From the NCBI RefSeq assembly GCF_036346595.1, contig NZ_CP107834.1, positions 2,418,001-2,482,000 of the forward strand: a stretch of 64,000 nucleotides of DNA, written 5' to 3'. Numbering within the stretch: the first letter of the stretch is position 1; each line of letters begins with the position of its first letter. Made by a program: the position numbers and the translations under genes. A model generated the notes under the pieces. That model had not been told where the DNA came from and did not search any database. It worked only from the letters and a program-made list of their open reading frames with translations. The stretch comes from Streptomyces sp. NBC_00525 (lineage in GTDB: Bacteria > Actinomycetota > Actinomycetes > Streptomycetales > Streptomycetaceae). This document shows positions 25,430-34,263 of the stretch, in pieces.

Positions 25430-26608
25430 ATGATCATTTCTCCCTCACGACGCTCAAAGGCCCTCGCCGCCGCAGCCGCCACCGTGTGTGCGCTCACCGT
25501 CTCGGGCGCACTGCCCGCCTCCGCCTCCGCCGCCCTGACCGCGCCGGCCGCCCCCGCCGAGGCGCCCCTGCTGGTGTCCGTGGGTGACAGCTTCATCTCC
25601 GGTGAGGCCGGACGCTGGGCAGGCAACAGCAACCGCAGCGCCGACGGTTACTCCGGCACCGACCGGGCCTGGGACCCGGCGACCGATGAGAGCGACCCCT
25701 ACCGGGTGTACGGGTCGTCCTACGACAGCGGCTGCAACCGCTCCGACGTGGCCGAGGTCCAGTCCGTCACGCTCGACGTCAGCCGCCTCAACCTCGCCTG
25801 CTCGGGGGCGACCTCGAAGGCGGTGCTCCTCCCCGAGAACGGCGGCGAGCCGTTCAAGGGCGAGCGCTCGCAGGCCAGGGAGCTGGAGGACGTGGCGATC
25901 GGCCGCGAGGTGCGCGCGGTCGTCGTGTCGATCGGCGGCAACGACCTCGGCTTCTCCGACATCATCACCGACTGCGCGACCCAGTTCGTCATCGGCGGCT
26001 CAGCGTGCGCACCGGACGCGGCCGAGCAGGTCGCCGAGCGGCTGCCCGACGTGCGGCAGGCGGCCGTGAACACCCTCGCCGACGTGCGGACCGCGCTCGA
26101 CCGGGCGGGCCACCCGGCCGGCTCGTACCGGCTGATCCTCCAGTCGTACCCCTCCCCGCTCCCGGACGCCGGCCGCATCCGCTACCCCGGCGAGAAGTAC
26201 GACCGGCTCCAGTCCGGCGGCTGCCCCTTCTACGACAAGGACCTCACCTGGGCGCACGACGAGCTGGTCCCGGAGATCAGTTCGGTCCTGGCGGACGCGG
26301 CCGACGAAGGCGGCGCGGAGTTCCTGGACCTGTCCCGGTCGTTCGAGGGCCGCGAAGTGTGCTCGACCAGCACCCGGCACGCCGACGCCACCCACGCCCC
26401 CTCCGGTGACACCAGCGAGTGGATCCGCTTCGTGACCTCCGGCTACGGGCAGGGCCAGAAGCAGGAGTCCCTGCACCCCAACAGCTACGGGCAGCAGGCC
26501 CTCGGCACCTGCCTGACCCTCCAGTTGCAGCAGCCGTCGGGCGACCGCCGCTGCACCAACACCGCCGGCCAGGGCCCCGCCGCGATGCGGCTGGACTCCA
26601 TCGGCTGA
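25430..26608 (+). CDS. Secreted SGNH/GDSL esterase
   Basis: 392 residues with an Ala-rich signal peptide (about 1-34). SGNH hydrolase blocks: VGDSFISGEA with nucleophile Ser 54, VSIGGNDLGFS, and the Asp/His block SLHPNSYGQQ near the C-terminus. This is the Streptomyces extracellular lipase/esterase subfamily, with several Cys that would form three disulphides. It probably hydrolyses short-chain esters or acyl groups outside the cell. It is monocistronic; the 160 bases upstream are shared with the arsR promoter. Confidence 0.93.
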   Translation: MIISPSRRSKALAAAAATVCALTVSGALPASASAALTAPAAPAEAPLLVSVGDSFISGEAGRWAGNSNRSADGYSGTDRAWDPATDESDPYRVYGSSYDSGCNRSDVAEVQSVTLDVSRLNLACSGATSKAVLLPENGGEPFKGERSQARELEDVAIGREVRAVVVSIGGNDLGFSDIITDCATQFVIGGSACAPDAAEQVAERLPDVRQAAVNTLADVRTALDRAGHPAGSYRLILQSYPSPLPDAGRIRYPGEKYDRLQSGGCPFYDKDLTWAHDELVPEISSVLADAADEGGAEFLDLSRSFEGREVCSTSTRHADATHAPSGDTSEWIRFVTSGYGQGQKQESLHPNSYGQQALGTCLTLQLQQPSGDRRCTNTAGQGPAAMRLDSIG

Positions 26609-26623
26609 CCCCTTCGCGGAAAC

Positions 26624-26659
26624 GGAAACGGGAACGGGTGCGGAAACGGGAACGGGTGC
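26624..26659. repeat. Tandem 18-base repeat between the esterase and mfd
   Basis: GGAAACGGGAACGGGTGC occurs twice in direct tandem, with shorter GGAAAC and GGGTGC units on both sides, filling the 100-base gap between two convergent genes. There is no hairpin, so it is a slippage repeat rather than a classic terminator. Confidence 0.7.
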
Positions 26660-26708
26660 GGGTGCGGTACGTCGTCGGCGTATCGCACCCGCGTCCGCGC
26701 TCAGACCC

Positions 26709-29700
26709 TCACGACCCCAGGATCGTCGTCAGGAACTCGCCCGTCCACGCCAGCAGTTCGCGGCCCACCACCGGCTTTCCGCCGATCCGCCCCGTCGTCG
26801 GGCGCGGGACCAGGATCTGGTGCACCGCCGGCTTGATGACCGTCTTCGGGTAGAGCCGCTTGAGGCGCAGCTCCTGCGACTCGCGCAGTTCGACCGGCGC
26901 GAAGCGGATGTTGGACCCCTGGAGCACGATGTCGCCGACGCCGCAGGCGCGGGCCAGCATCCGCAGACCGGCCACGAGCAGCAGGTTCTCGACCGGCTCC
27001 GGAAGCTTGCCGTAGCGGTCGGTCAGCTCCTCGCGGACCGCCTTGATGTCCTCCTCCGAGTTCGCCGAGGCGATCGCGCGGTACGCCTGGAGGCGCAGCC
27101 GCTCGCCGGGCGCGTAGTCGTGCGGGACGTGCGCGTCCACCGGCAGCTCGATCTTGACCTCCAGCGGCGGCTCCTCCTCCACCCCGCCTTCCAGGGAGGC
27201 CCGGTAGTCGGCGACCGCCTCGCCCACCATGCGTACGTACAGGTCGAAGCCGACGCCCGCGATGTGGCCGGACTGTTCGCCGCCGAGCAGGTTGCCCGCG
27301 CCGCGGATCTCCAGGTCCTTCATGGCGACGTACATGCCGGCGCCCATCTCGGTGTGCTGGGCGATCGTGGCCAGGCGCTCGTGCGCGGTCTCGGTGAGCG
27401 GCTTCTCGGGCGGGTAGAGGAAGTACGCGTACCCCCGGTCGCGGCCCCGGCCGACGCGGCCGCGCAGCTGGTGGAGCTGGGAGAGGCCGAAGTTGTCGCC
27501 GCGCTCCACGATGAGCGTGTTGGCGTTGGAGATGTCGATGCCGGACTCGACGATCGTGGTGGAGACCAGCACGTCGAACTTCTTCTCCCAGAAGTCCACG
27601 ACCACCTGCTCCAGGGCCTGTTCGGACATCTGGCCGTGCGCCGTGGCGATCCGCGCCTCGGGCACGATCTCGCGCAGCCGCGCAGCCGCCCGGTCGATCG
27701 ACTCGACCCGGTTGTGGATGTAGAACGCCTGGCCCTCGCGCAGCAGTTCACGCCGGATCGCGGCGCCGATCTGCTTCTCCTCGTAGGGGCCGACGAAGGT
27801 CAGGACGGGGTGGCGCTCCTCGGGCGGCGTGGTGATGGTGGACATCTCGCGGATGCCGGTGACCGCCATTTCGAGCGTACGGGGGATGGGCGTCGCGGAC
27901 ATGGTGAGCACGTCCACGTTGGCGCGGAGCTTCTTCAGCTGCTCCTTGTGCTCGACGCCGAACCGCTGCTCCTCGTCCACGATGACCAGGCCCAGGTCCT
28001 TGAACTTCGTCTCGGACGAGAACAGCCGGTGGGTGCCGATGACCAGGTCGACCGAGCCCTCGCGGAGCCCTTCGAGGGTGGCCTTGGACTCCGTCTCCGT
28101 CTGGAAGCGGCTCAGCGCGCGCACATTGACGGGGAACTGGGAGTAGCGCTCGGTGAACGTGCCGTAGTGCTGCTGCACAAGGAGCGTGGTGGGGACGAGG
28201 ACGGCGACCTGCTTCCCGTCCTGGACCGCCTTGAACGCGGCGCGGACCGCGATCTCCGTCTTGCCGTACCCGACGTCGCCGCAGATCAACCGGTCCATCG
28301 GGACCGACTTCTCCATGTCCGACTTGACCTCGGCGATCGTCGTCAGCTGGTCGGGCGTCTCCGCGTACGGGAAGGCGTCCTCCAGCTCGCGCTGCCAGGG
28401 CGTGTCCGGGCCGAAGGTGTGGCCGGGGGCCGCCATCCGGGCCGAGTAGAGCTTGATCAGGTCGGCGGCGATCTCCTTGACGGCCTTCTTGGCGCGCGCC
28501 TTGGTCTTCGTCCAGTCGGCGCCGCCGAGCCGGTGCAGGGTGGGGGCCTCGCCGCCGACGTACTTGGTGACCTGCTCCAGCTGGTCGGTCGGGATGTACA
28601 GCCGGTCGCCGGGCTGGCCGCGCTTGGCGGGCGCGTACTCGACGAGCAGGTACTCGCGGGTGGCGCCCTGCACCGTGCGCTGCACCATCTCGATGTAGCG
28701 GCCCACGCCGTGCTGCTCGTGGACGATGTAGTCGCCGGCCTCCAGGGTCAGCGGGTCGATGGTCTTGCGCCGCCGGACGGGCATCCGGCCCAGGTCCTTG
28801 GTGGCGGTGCGCTGACCCGTGAGGTCCGTCTCGGTCAGCACGGCGAGTTGGAGGCCGGGGTGGACGAAGCCGTGGTCGATGGCGCCGCAGGAGACGTGCA
28901 CCACGGACGGGGAGATCTCGCCCAGGTCCGGGTCGAGCCGGGCCGCGATCCCCTCGCCGCCCAGCATCTCGACAGTGCGCGAGGCGAGGCCCTGGCCCTC
29001 CGTGACGTACACCGTGCGCCAGCCGTCGGCCAGCCGGCCCTTGGTGTCGGCGAACGCCCGCGCGGTGTCCCCCCGGTACGCCTCCGGGGCCTGCATGCCG
29101 AGCGCCAGGGTGTCCCCGTCCGGCTCGGCGTCGGCGGCGAACGGGGAGATCGACCACCACATCATGTCCAGCTCACGGGCCCGCTCGCGCACGTCCGCGA
29201 TGCCGCGCAGCGAGGCCGCGCCGACGTCGATCGGGGCCTCGCCGCCGCCCGCCGACGCCGCCCAGGACGCCTGCAGGAACTCCTGGCTGGTCGCGACCAG
29301 GTCGGCGGCGCGGGTGCGCACCCGCTCGGGGTCGCAGACGACGGCCATCGCGCCCTTGGGCAGCACGTCGAGCAGCAGCTCCATGTCGTCCACGAGGACC
29401 GGGGCCAGGGACTCCATGCCCTCGACCGCGATGCCCTCGGCGATCTTGTCGAGGAGTTCGCCCAGCTCGGGGTGGGCCTCGGCGAGCGCGGCGGCCCGCT
29501 CCCTGACCTCGTCCGTCAGCAGCAGCTCCCGGCAGGGCGGCGCCCACAGCCCGTGCTCGGCGACCTCCAGGGAGCGCTGGTCGGCGATCTTGAAGTAGCG
29601 GATCTCCTCGACGTCGTCGCCCCAGAACTCCACCCGCAGCGGGTGCTCCTCGGTGGGCGGGAAGACGTCCAGGATGCCGCCGCGCACCGCGAACTCGCCG

Positions 29701-30239
29701 CGCTTCTCGACCAGTTCGACCCGTGCGTACGCGGCTGCCGCCAGCGCCTCCACGGTGGCGCCGAGGTCGGCGCTCTGCCCGGTGCGCAGCGCCACGGGCT
29801 CCAGGTCGGCGAGCCCCTTGACCTGCGGCTGGAGCACGGAGCGGATGGGGGCGACGACGACGGACACCGGCCCGGTCTCGGGGTCGTCCGCGCTCGGGTG
29901 CGCCAGGCGGCGCAGCACGGCGAGCCGGCGGCCCACGGTGTCGGAGCGGGGCGACAGGCGCTCGTGCGGCAGGGTCTCCCAGGACGGGAACTCCGCGATC
30001 GTGTCCGGCGGCAGCATGGTGCGCAGCGCGGCGGCCAGGTCCTCCGCCTCCCGGCCGGTCGCGGTGACCGCGAGGACGGTGCGCCCGGCGTCCCTGGCCA
30101 GCGCCGCCACCGCGAAGGGGCGGGCGGCGGGCGGGCCCACCAGGTCGATGTGCATCCGGTGGCCGTCACCGGCGGCCTTCACCGCTTCGTCGAGCGCCGG
30201 ATCACGTACGACGACATCCAGCAGACCGTTCAGGCTCAT
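26709..30239 (-). CDS. mfd: Transcription-repair coupling factor Mfd
   Basis: 1176 residues, the family length, from ATG 30239. This SF2 translocase displaces RNA polymerase stalled at DNA damage and recruits UvrA. Domains in order: N-terminal UvrB-like module (about 1-330), linker, CarD-like RNA polymerase interaction domain (about 480-560: LEAGDYIVHEQHGVGRY), helicase motifs (GDVGYGKTEIAV Walker A, DEEQRFGVEHKE, SATPIPRTLEMA, RGRVGRGRDRGYAY), and TRCF C-terminal domain (about 1010-1120). The frame stays open 68 codons upstream but only the chosen start fits the family. Roughly 280 bases separate it from the ABC permease. Confidence 0.97.
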   Translation of the reverse strand: MSLNGLLDVVVRDPALDEAVKAAGDGHRMHIDLVGPPAARPFAVAALARDAGRTVLAVTATGREAEDLAAALRTMLPPDTIAEFPSWETLPHERLSPRSDTVGRRLAVLRRLAHPSADDPETGPVSVVVAPIRSVLQPQVKGLADLEPVALRTGQSADLGATVEALAAAAYARVELVEKRGEFAVRGGILDVFPPTEEHPLRVEFWGDDVEEIRYFKIADQRSLEVAEHGLWAPPCRELLLTDEVRERAAALAEAHPELGELLDKIAEGIAVEGMESLAPVLVDDMELLLDVLPKGAMAVVCDPERVRTRAADLVATSQEFLQASWAASAGGGEAPIDVGAASLRGIADVRERARELDMMWWSISPFAADAEPDGDTLALGMQAPEAYRGDTARAFADTKGRLADGWRTVYVTEGQGLASRTVEMLGGEGIAARLDPDLGEISPSVVHVSCGAIDHGFVHPGLQLAVLTETDLTGQRTATKDLGRMPVRRRKTIDPLTLEAGDYIVHEQHGVGRYIEMVQRTVQGATREYLLVEYAPAKRGQPGDRLYIPTDQLEQVTKYVGGEAPTLHRLGGADWTKTKARAKKAVKEIAADLIKLYSARMAAPGHTFGPDTPWQRELEDAFPYAETPDQLTTIAEVKSDMEKSVPMDRLICGDVGYGKTEIAVRAAFKAVQDGKQVAVLVPTTLLVQQHYGTFTERYSQFPVNVRALSRFQTETESKATLEGLREGSVDLVIGTHRLFSSETKFKDLGLVIVDEEQRFGVEHKEQLKKLRANVDVLTMSATPIPRTLEMAVTGIREMSTITTPPEERHPVLTFVGPYEEKQIGAAIRRELLREGQAFYIHNRVESIDRAAARLREIVPEARIATAHGQMSEQALEQVVVDFWEKKFDVLVSTTIVESGIDISNANTLIVERGDNFGLSQLHQLRGRVGRGRDRGYAYFLYPPEKPLTETAHERLATIAQHTEMGAGMYVAMKDLEIRGAGNLLGGEQSGHIAGVGFDLYVRMVGEAVADYRASLEGGVEEEPPLEVKIELPVDAHVPHDYAPGERLRLQAYRAIASANSEEDIKAVREELTDRYGKLPEPVENLLLVAGLRMLARACGVGDIVLQGSNIRFAPVELRESQELRLKRLYPKTVIKPAVHQILVPRPTTGRIGGKPVVGRELLAWTGEFLTTILGS

Positions 30240-30516
30240 GAAGGGGGTTCCGTCCGGGTGGTGAGGGGTGGCCTGACGGCCGGCTGCCGCCAGGGCGCGC
30301 TGCACCGGGGGCAACGCGAAGGGCCCGACGCGTGGAACGAGCCGGGGGTTCCAGCGTACGGCCCGGAACCGACAGCCGCGCCCGCGGCGGGGGTCCGCGC
30401 ACCGTACCGTGCGCGCCCCACCGGCCCCTGTCGCCCCGCGCACCCCACACGCCCCGGCCCCGGCGCGTTCCGGGGAACGTGCCGGGGCCGGGGCCGTCAG
30501 GGCGTGACCTTTCTTC

Positions 30517-33099
30517 TCACCCGTCCGAGGCGATCGCGTTCAGGACGTTCATCCGGCCGGCCCGGAACGCGGGGACCAGGGCGGCGAACAGTCCGACGAA
30601 GGCGGAGGCGATGAACACCGTGATGATCGTCGGCCACGGGATGTCCAGGACGCCCAGGCCCTCCAGGGCCAGCAGCTTCTGGGCCGCGGTGCCCCAGCCC
30701 ATGCCCAGGCCGAGGCCGAGCAGGGCGCCGAACAGGGCGATGACCACGGACTCCAGCCGGATCATGCGGCGCAGCTGGCGGCGGGAGAGACCGATGGCGC
30801 GCATCAGGCCGATCTCGCGGGTCCGCTCGACGACCGACAGGGCCAGGGTGTTCACCACACCGAGCACCGCGACGATGATCGCCAGGGCGAGCAGCCCGTA
30901 CACGACGTTCAGGAGCTGGCCGACCTGGTCCTTCAGGTCCTCCTTGAAGTCGGCCTGGTTCTGCACCTTGTACTGCGGGTACTTCGCGAGCGAGTCCTTG
31001 AGCGCCGCGTAGGCCGCGTCCTCCTGGCCGTCCTTCGCCTTGGCGAACATGATCATGTTCTGGGGCATCTTGTCGGCGGGGACGTACCGCTGGGCGGTCT
31101 CGGTGCTCATGTACATCGCGCCCTGGTCGAGGGCGGTGTCGTCCGAGGTGATCGCGGCGACCTTGAGCTTCGCCCGCTCGCCGCCCTTGAACGCGACGGT
31201 GAGGGTGTCGCCGACCTTGACGCGGTGGGCGGTGGCGAACTCCTCGCCGACCGACATGGCGTCCTTGCCGTACGCGGCGTCCAGGTCGCCGGAGAGGACC
31301 TCGCGGCGTACGTCCTGGGCGTAGGTGGGGTCGGCGGCGGTGACGTGCTCGTCGGTCTTCTTGCCGTCCGGGCCGGTCAGCTCGGCGTTGATCACCTTGT
31401 AGTGCGTGAGGTGGTCGATGCCGGGCGCGGAGGCCAGGGCCTCGGCGGCCTGCGGGACGATCAGCTGCTCGGGGACGGAGGACTGCACGATGAAGTCCGC
31501 GCCGACCGACTTGTCGAGTTCGTCGGTGGCCGAGGCGACCATGGAGGAGCCGACCACGGACAGGCAGGCCACCAGGGCGAGGCCGATCATCAGGGCGGCG
31601 CCGGTGGCGCCGGTGCGGCGCGGGTTGCGCAGGGCGTTGCGTTCGGCGAGCCGGCCGACCGGTCCGAAGAACCGCAGCAGTACGGCGCTCAGTGCCCGTA
31701 CGACGACTCCGGCGAGCAGCGGGCCGATCACGACGAAGCCGACGAGGGTGAACAGGACGCCGAGGCCGAGGAAGGCGGAGCCGTCGCTCGCCTCGTCCAC
31801 CCGGGTGGTGTACCAGAGGGCGGCCGCGCCGGCGCCGGTCAGGACCAGGCCGAGGCCGGCCCGGACCCAGCCGGACTTGGCGTCCGCCGGGGTGCCGGCG
31901 TCGCGCAGGGCGGCCATCGGGGAGACCTTGCCGGCCCGGCGGGCCGGGACGTAGGCGGCGAGGACGGTGACGACGATGCCGAGCACGAGCCCGATGACGG
32001 GGGTGGTCCAGGCGATCGTGAGGTCCTCGGTGGACAGCTCCATGCCGACGGCGCCCATGACCTTCATCAGCCCGACGGCGAGCCCGACCCCGGCGCCGAC
32101 GCCGAGGACGGAGCCGAAGATGCCCAGGAGCACCGCTTCCAGCAGCACCGAGCGGTTGACCTGCTTGCGGCTGGAGCCGATGGCCCGCATCAGGCCGATC
32201 TCGCGGGTGCGCTGGGCGACCAGCATGGAGAAGGTGTTGACGATGAGGAAGATGCCGACGAGGAAGGCGATCCCGGCGAAGCCGAGCATGGCGTACTTCA
32301 TGACGTCGAGGAACGACCCCATGGAGTCCTTGTTGTCGGCGGCCGACTCCTCCTGCGTGCGGATCTTGTACGCGGTGGAGCCGGCGAGCTCCTTGGTCAC
32401 GTTCTGCTTCAACCGCTCGTCGCTGACGCCGGGTTCGGCGGTGACGGAGATGTGCGAGTAGACGTCGGGGGCGCCGAGGAGGTAGCGCTGGGCGGTGGTG
32501 GTGTCGAGGTAGACGATGGCCGCGCCGGGGTTGGTCACCTTGAAGGCGACGATGCCGCTGATCTTCCCCGTGACGTCGCCGGTGGCGGCGATGGTGCGCA
32601 GTTCGTCGCCGATCTTGAGATCGTGCTTCTCGGCGGTGTCGGCGTCCACCATGACGTCGGTGGGGCCGCGCGGGGCGTGGCCGGAGGTGATCTCCATGGA
32701 CCGCAGGTCGTTCTCGGTCCAGTTGGCGGCGATGGTCGGGGCTCCGGTGTCGGAGCCCATGTTCTCGTTCTCGCTGTTGACGACGGTGACGGCCGCGCTG
32801 GAGACGCCGCCCTCCGCCTTCTTGACGCCGTCCGCCTTCTCGACGCGGGCGAGGAGGGAGGCGGGCACCGATTCGGGCTTGCCGTTGCCCGGGATGTCGT
32901 CGACCTTGGCCTTCTTGGGGCTGACGGTGACGTCGGCGGAGGTGGCGGCGAAGAGCTTGTCGAACGTGGTGTTCATGGTGTCGGTGAACACGAGGGTGCC
33001 ACTGACGAACGCCACCGACAGCAGGACGGCGACGGCGGAGAGCGCCATGCGTCCCTTGTGCGCGAAGAAGTTGCGCATCGAGGTCTTCCACACGGTCAT
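30517..33099 (-). CDS. FtsX/MacB-type ABC transporter permease
   Basis: 860 residues with the duplicated permease plan of large actinobacterial exporters. An N-terminal helix (about 15-40) precedes a long extracytoplasmic domain. Three helices (about 265-385) form the first FtsX domain, with TREIGLMRAIGSSRKQV; a second helix cluster and extracytoplasmic domain follow. The C-terminal FtsX domain (about 735-850) has a second TREIGLMRAIGLSRRQLR. These systems act as mechanotransmitting exporters of lipids, lipoproteins or peptides. The ATG overlaps the ATPase gene stop by ATGA. Substrate unknown. Confidence 0.94.
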   Translation of the reverse strand: MTVWKTSMRNFFAHKGRMALSAVAVLLSVAFVSGTLVFTDTMNTTFDKLFAATSADVTVSPKKAKVDDIPGNGKPESVPASLLARVEKADGVKKAEGGVSSAAVTVVNSENENMGSDTGAPTIAANWTENDLRSMEITSGHAPRGPTDVMVDADTAEKHDLKIGDELRTIAATGDVTGKISGIVAFKVTNPGAAIVYLDTTTAQRYLLGAPDVYSHISVTAEPGVSDERLKQNVTKELAGSTAYKIRTQEESAADNKDSMGSFLDVMKYAMLGFAGIAFLVGIFLIVNTFSMLVAQRTREIGLMRAIGSSRKQVNRSVLLEAVLLGIFGSVLGVGAGVGLAVGLMKVMGAVGMELSTEDLTIAWTTPVIGLVLGIVVTVLAAYVPARRAGKVSPMAALRDAGTPADAKSGWVRAGLGLVLTGAGAAALWYTTRVDEASDGSAFLGLGVLFTLVGFVVIGPLLAGVVVRALSAVLLRFFGPVGRLAERNALRNPRRTGATGAALMIGLALVACLSVVGSSMVASATDELDKSVGADFIVQSSVPEQLIVPQAAEALASAPGIDHLTHYKVINAELTGPDGKKTDEHVTAADPTYAQDVRREVLSGDLDAAYGKDAMSVGEEFATAHRVKVGDTLTVAFKGGERAKLKVAAITSDDTALDQGAMYMSTETAQRYVPADKMPQNMIMFAKAKDGQEDAAYAALKDSLAKYPQYKVQNQADFKEDLKDQVGQLLNVVYGLLALAIIVAVLGVVNTLALSVVERTREIGLMRAIGLSRRQLRRMIRLESVVIALFGALLGLGLGMGWGTAAQKLLALEGLGVLDIPWPTIITVFIASAFVGLFAALVPAFRAGRMNVLNAIASDG

Positions 33100-33884
33100 G
33101 AGGTCCGCCCGCGCGCGTCGAAGTCCTTCATGCGGTCCAGCACCTGGTCGGCGGTGGGGTTGAGCATCTCGTCCACGATGCGGCCGTCCGCCAGGTAGAG
33201 CACCCGGTCCGCGTAGGAGGCGGCGACCGGGTCGTGGGTGACCATGACGATGGTCTGGCCCAGCTCGTCCACGGACTTGCGCAGGAAGCTCAGGACCTCG
33301 GCGCCGGCCCGCGAGTCCAGGTTGCCGGTGGGCTCGTCACCGAAGATGATCTCCGGCTTGGCGGCGAGGGCCCGCGCGACGGCGACGCGCTGCTGCTGGC
33401 CGCCGGAGAGTTGCGTGGGGCGGTGCTTGAGCCGGCCGGCGAGGCCCACGGTCTCCACGACCTGGTTGAGCCAGCCGGCGTCGGGCCTGCGGCCCGCGAT
33501 GTCCATCGGGAGCGTGATGTTCTCCAGCGCGTTGAGCGTCGGGAGCAGGTTGAACGCCTGGAAGATGAACCCGATGCGGTCGCGGCGGAGTTGGGTGAGC
33601 TTCTTGTCCTTGAGGCCGGTGATCTCGGTGTCGGCCAGGTGGATGTGACCGGACGTCACGGTGTCGAGGCCGGCCAGGCAGTGCATCAGCGTCGACTTGC
33701 CGGAGCCGGACGGGCCCATGATCGCCGTGAACTGCCCGCGGGCGATGTCCACATCGACGTGGTCCAGCGCGACGACCCGCGTCTCGCCGGTCCCGTACGC
33801 CTTGACGACCTGCCGCGCCCGCGCAGCCACGGCCGTACGCCCTCCAGTGCCCCCGTGCCTGGGAATGGTTACAGCCGTTGTCAC
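33096..33884 (-). CDS. ABC transporter ATPase, MacB/LolD type
   Basis: 262 residues from GTG 33884 (AGGAGATATACC directly upstream). Walker A GPSGSGKST, Q-loop FQAFNLLPTL, signature LSGGQQQRVAVARAL, Walker B IIFGDEPTG and the H-loop VTHDP are all present. Together with the coupled permease it forms a complete type VII exporter. The longer open frame upstream (39 codons) has no ribosome binding site and is not used. Confidence 0.96.
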   Translation of the reverse strand: MTTAVTIPRHGGTGGRTAVAARARQVVKAYGTGETRVVALDHVDVDIARGQFTAIMGPSGSGKSTLMHCLAGLDTVTSGHIHLADTEITGLKDKKLTQLRRDRIGFIFQAFNLLPTLNALENITLPMDIAGRRPDAGWLNQVVETVGLAGRLKHRPTQLSGGQQQRVAVARALAAKPEIIFGDEPTGNLDSRAGAEVLSFLRKSVDELGQTIVMVTHDPVAASYADRVLYLADGRIVDEMLNPTADQVLDRMKDFDARGRTS

Positions 33885-34195
33885 GGTATATCTCCTAAGT
33901 CGGTCGGCGACGGATTGTCGCCCTCTGCTGTGAAGTCTGCTGGCAGGAGGGGGTCCGGCGCGCTGGTGCGCAGCGCAGTCTTCGGGTGGGGTTTTCCCCA
34001 CCCCGCCCCCTGTGGTCCGCCCGTCCCCGGTACGTGGAACACGCTACGGAAGGGGGCCACCGCGCCACGTCCTCCAGCGGGAGGAACGGTCCCTGGCCCG
34101 ATCTAAGGAGCACCCCCTAGGGGACTGCGCCCCGAGTAGCACCCCCGGCTCAGGGGCTGCACCCAGGGGTCCACACCCCGGGGTGGGCACGGCAA
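33885..34195. other. Non-coding gap upstream of the ABC exporter
   Basis: This gap holds the promoter region of the ABC ATPase gene and nothing that looks like a gene. GC-rich runs such as GGGTGGGGTTTTCCCCACCCC (arms GGGTGGGG/CCCCACCC at about 33985-34005) form a small symmetric element that might be an operator. No regulator gene lies beside the exporter. Confidence 0.4.
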
Positions 34196-34231
34196 CGCCC
34201 CCGCCCCGGCGGGGAAGCCGGGACGGGGGCG
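34196..34231 (-). terminator. Strong hairpin terminator after the DHA2 efflux gene
   Basis: CGCCCCCGCCCCGGC pairs with GCCGGGACGGGGGCG (one mismatch) around GGGGAA, about 33 bases past the stop codon of the minus-strand efflux gene. Confidence 0.75.
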
Positions 34232-34263
34232 CGGGAGGGGCGGTGCGGCGGAGCGGCGGCGGC

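Noticed and set aside
26820..30614. 1264-codon plus-strand frame over mfd
   Set aside because: Mfd is complete and certain on the other strand; the antisense frame has no family features.
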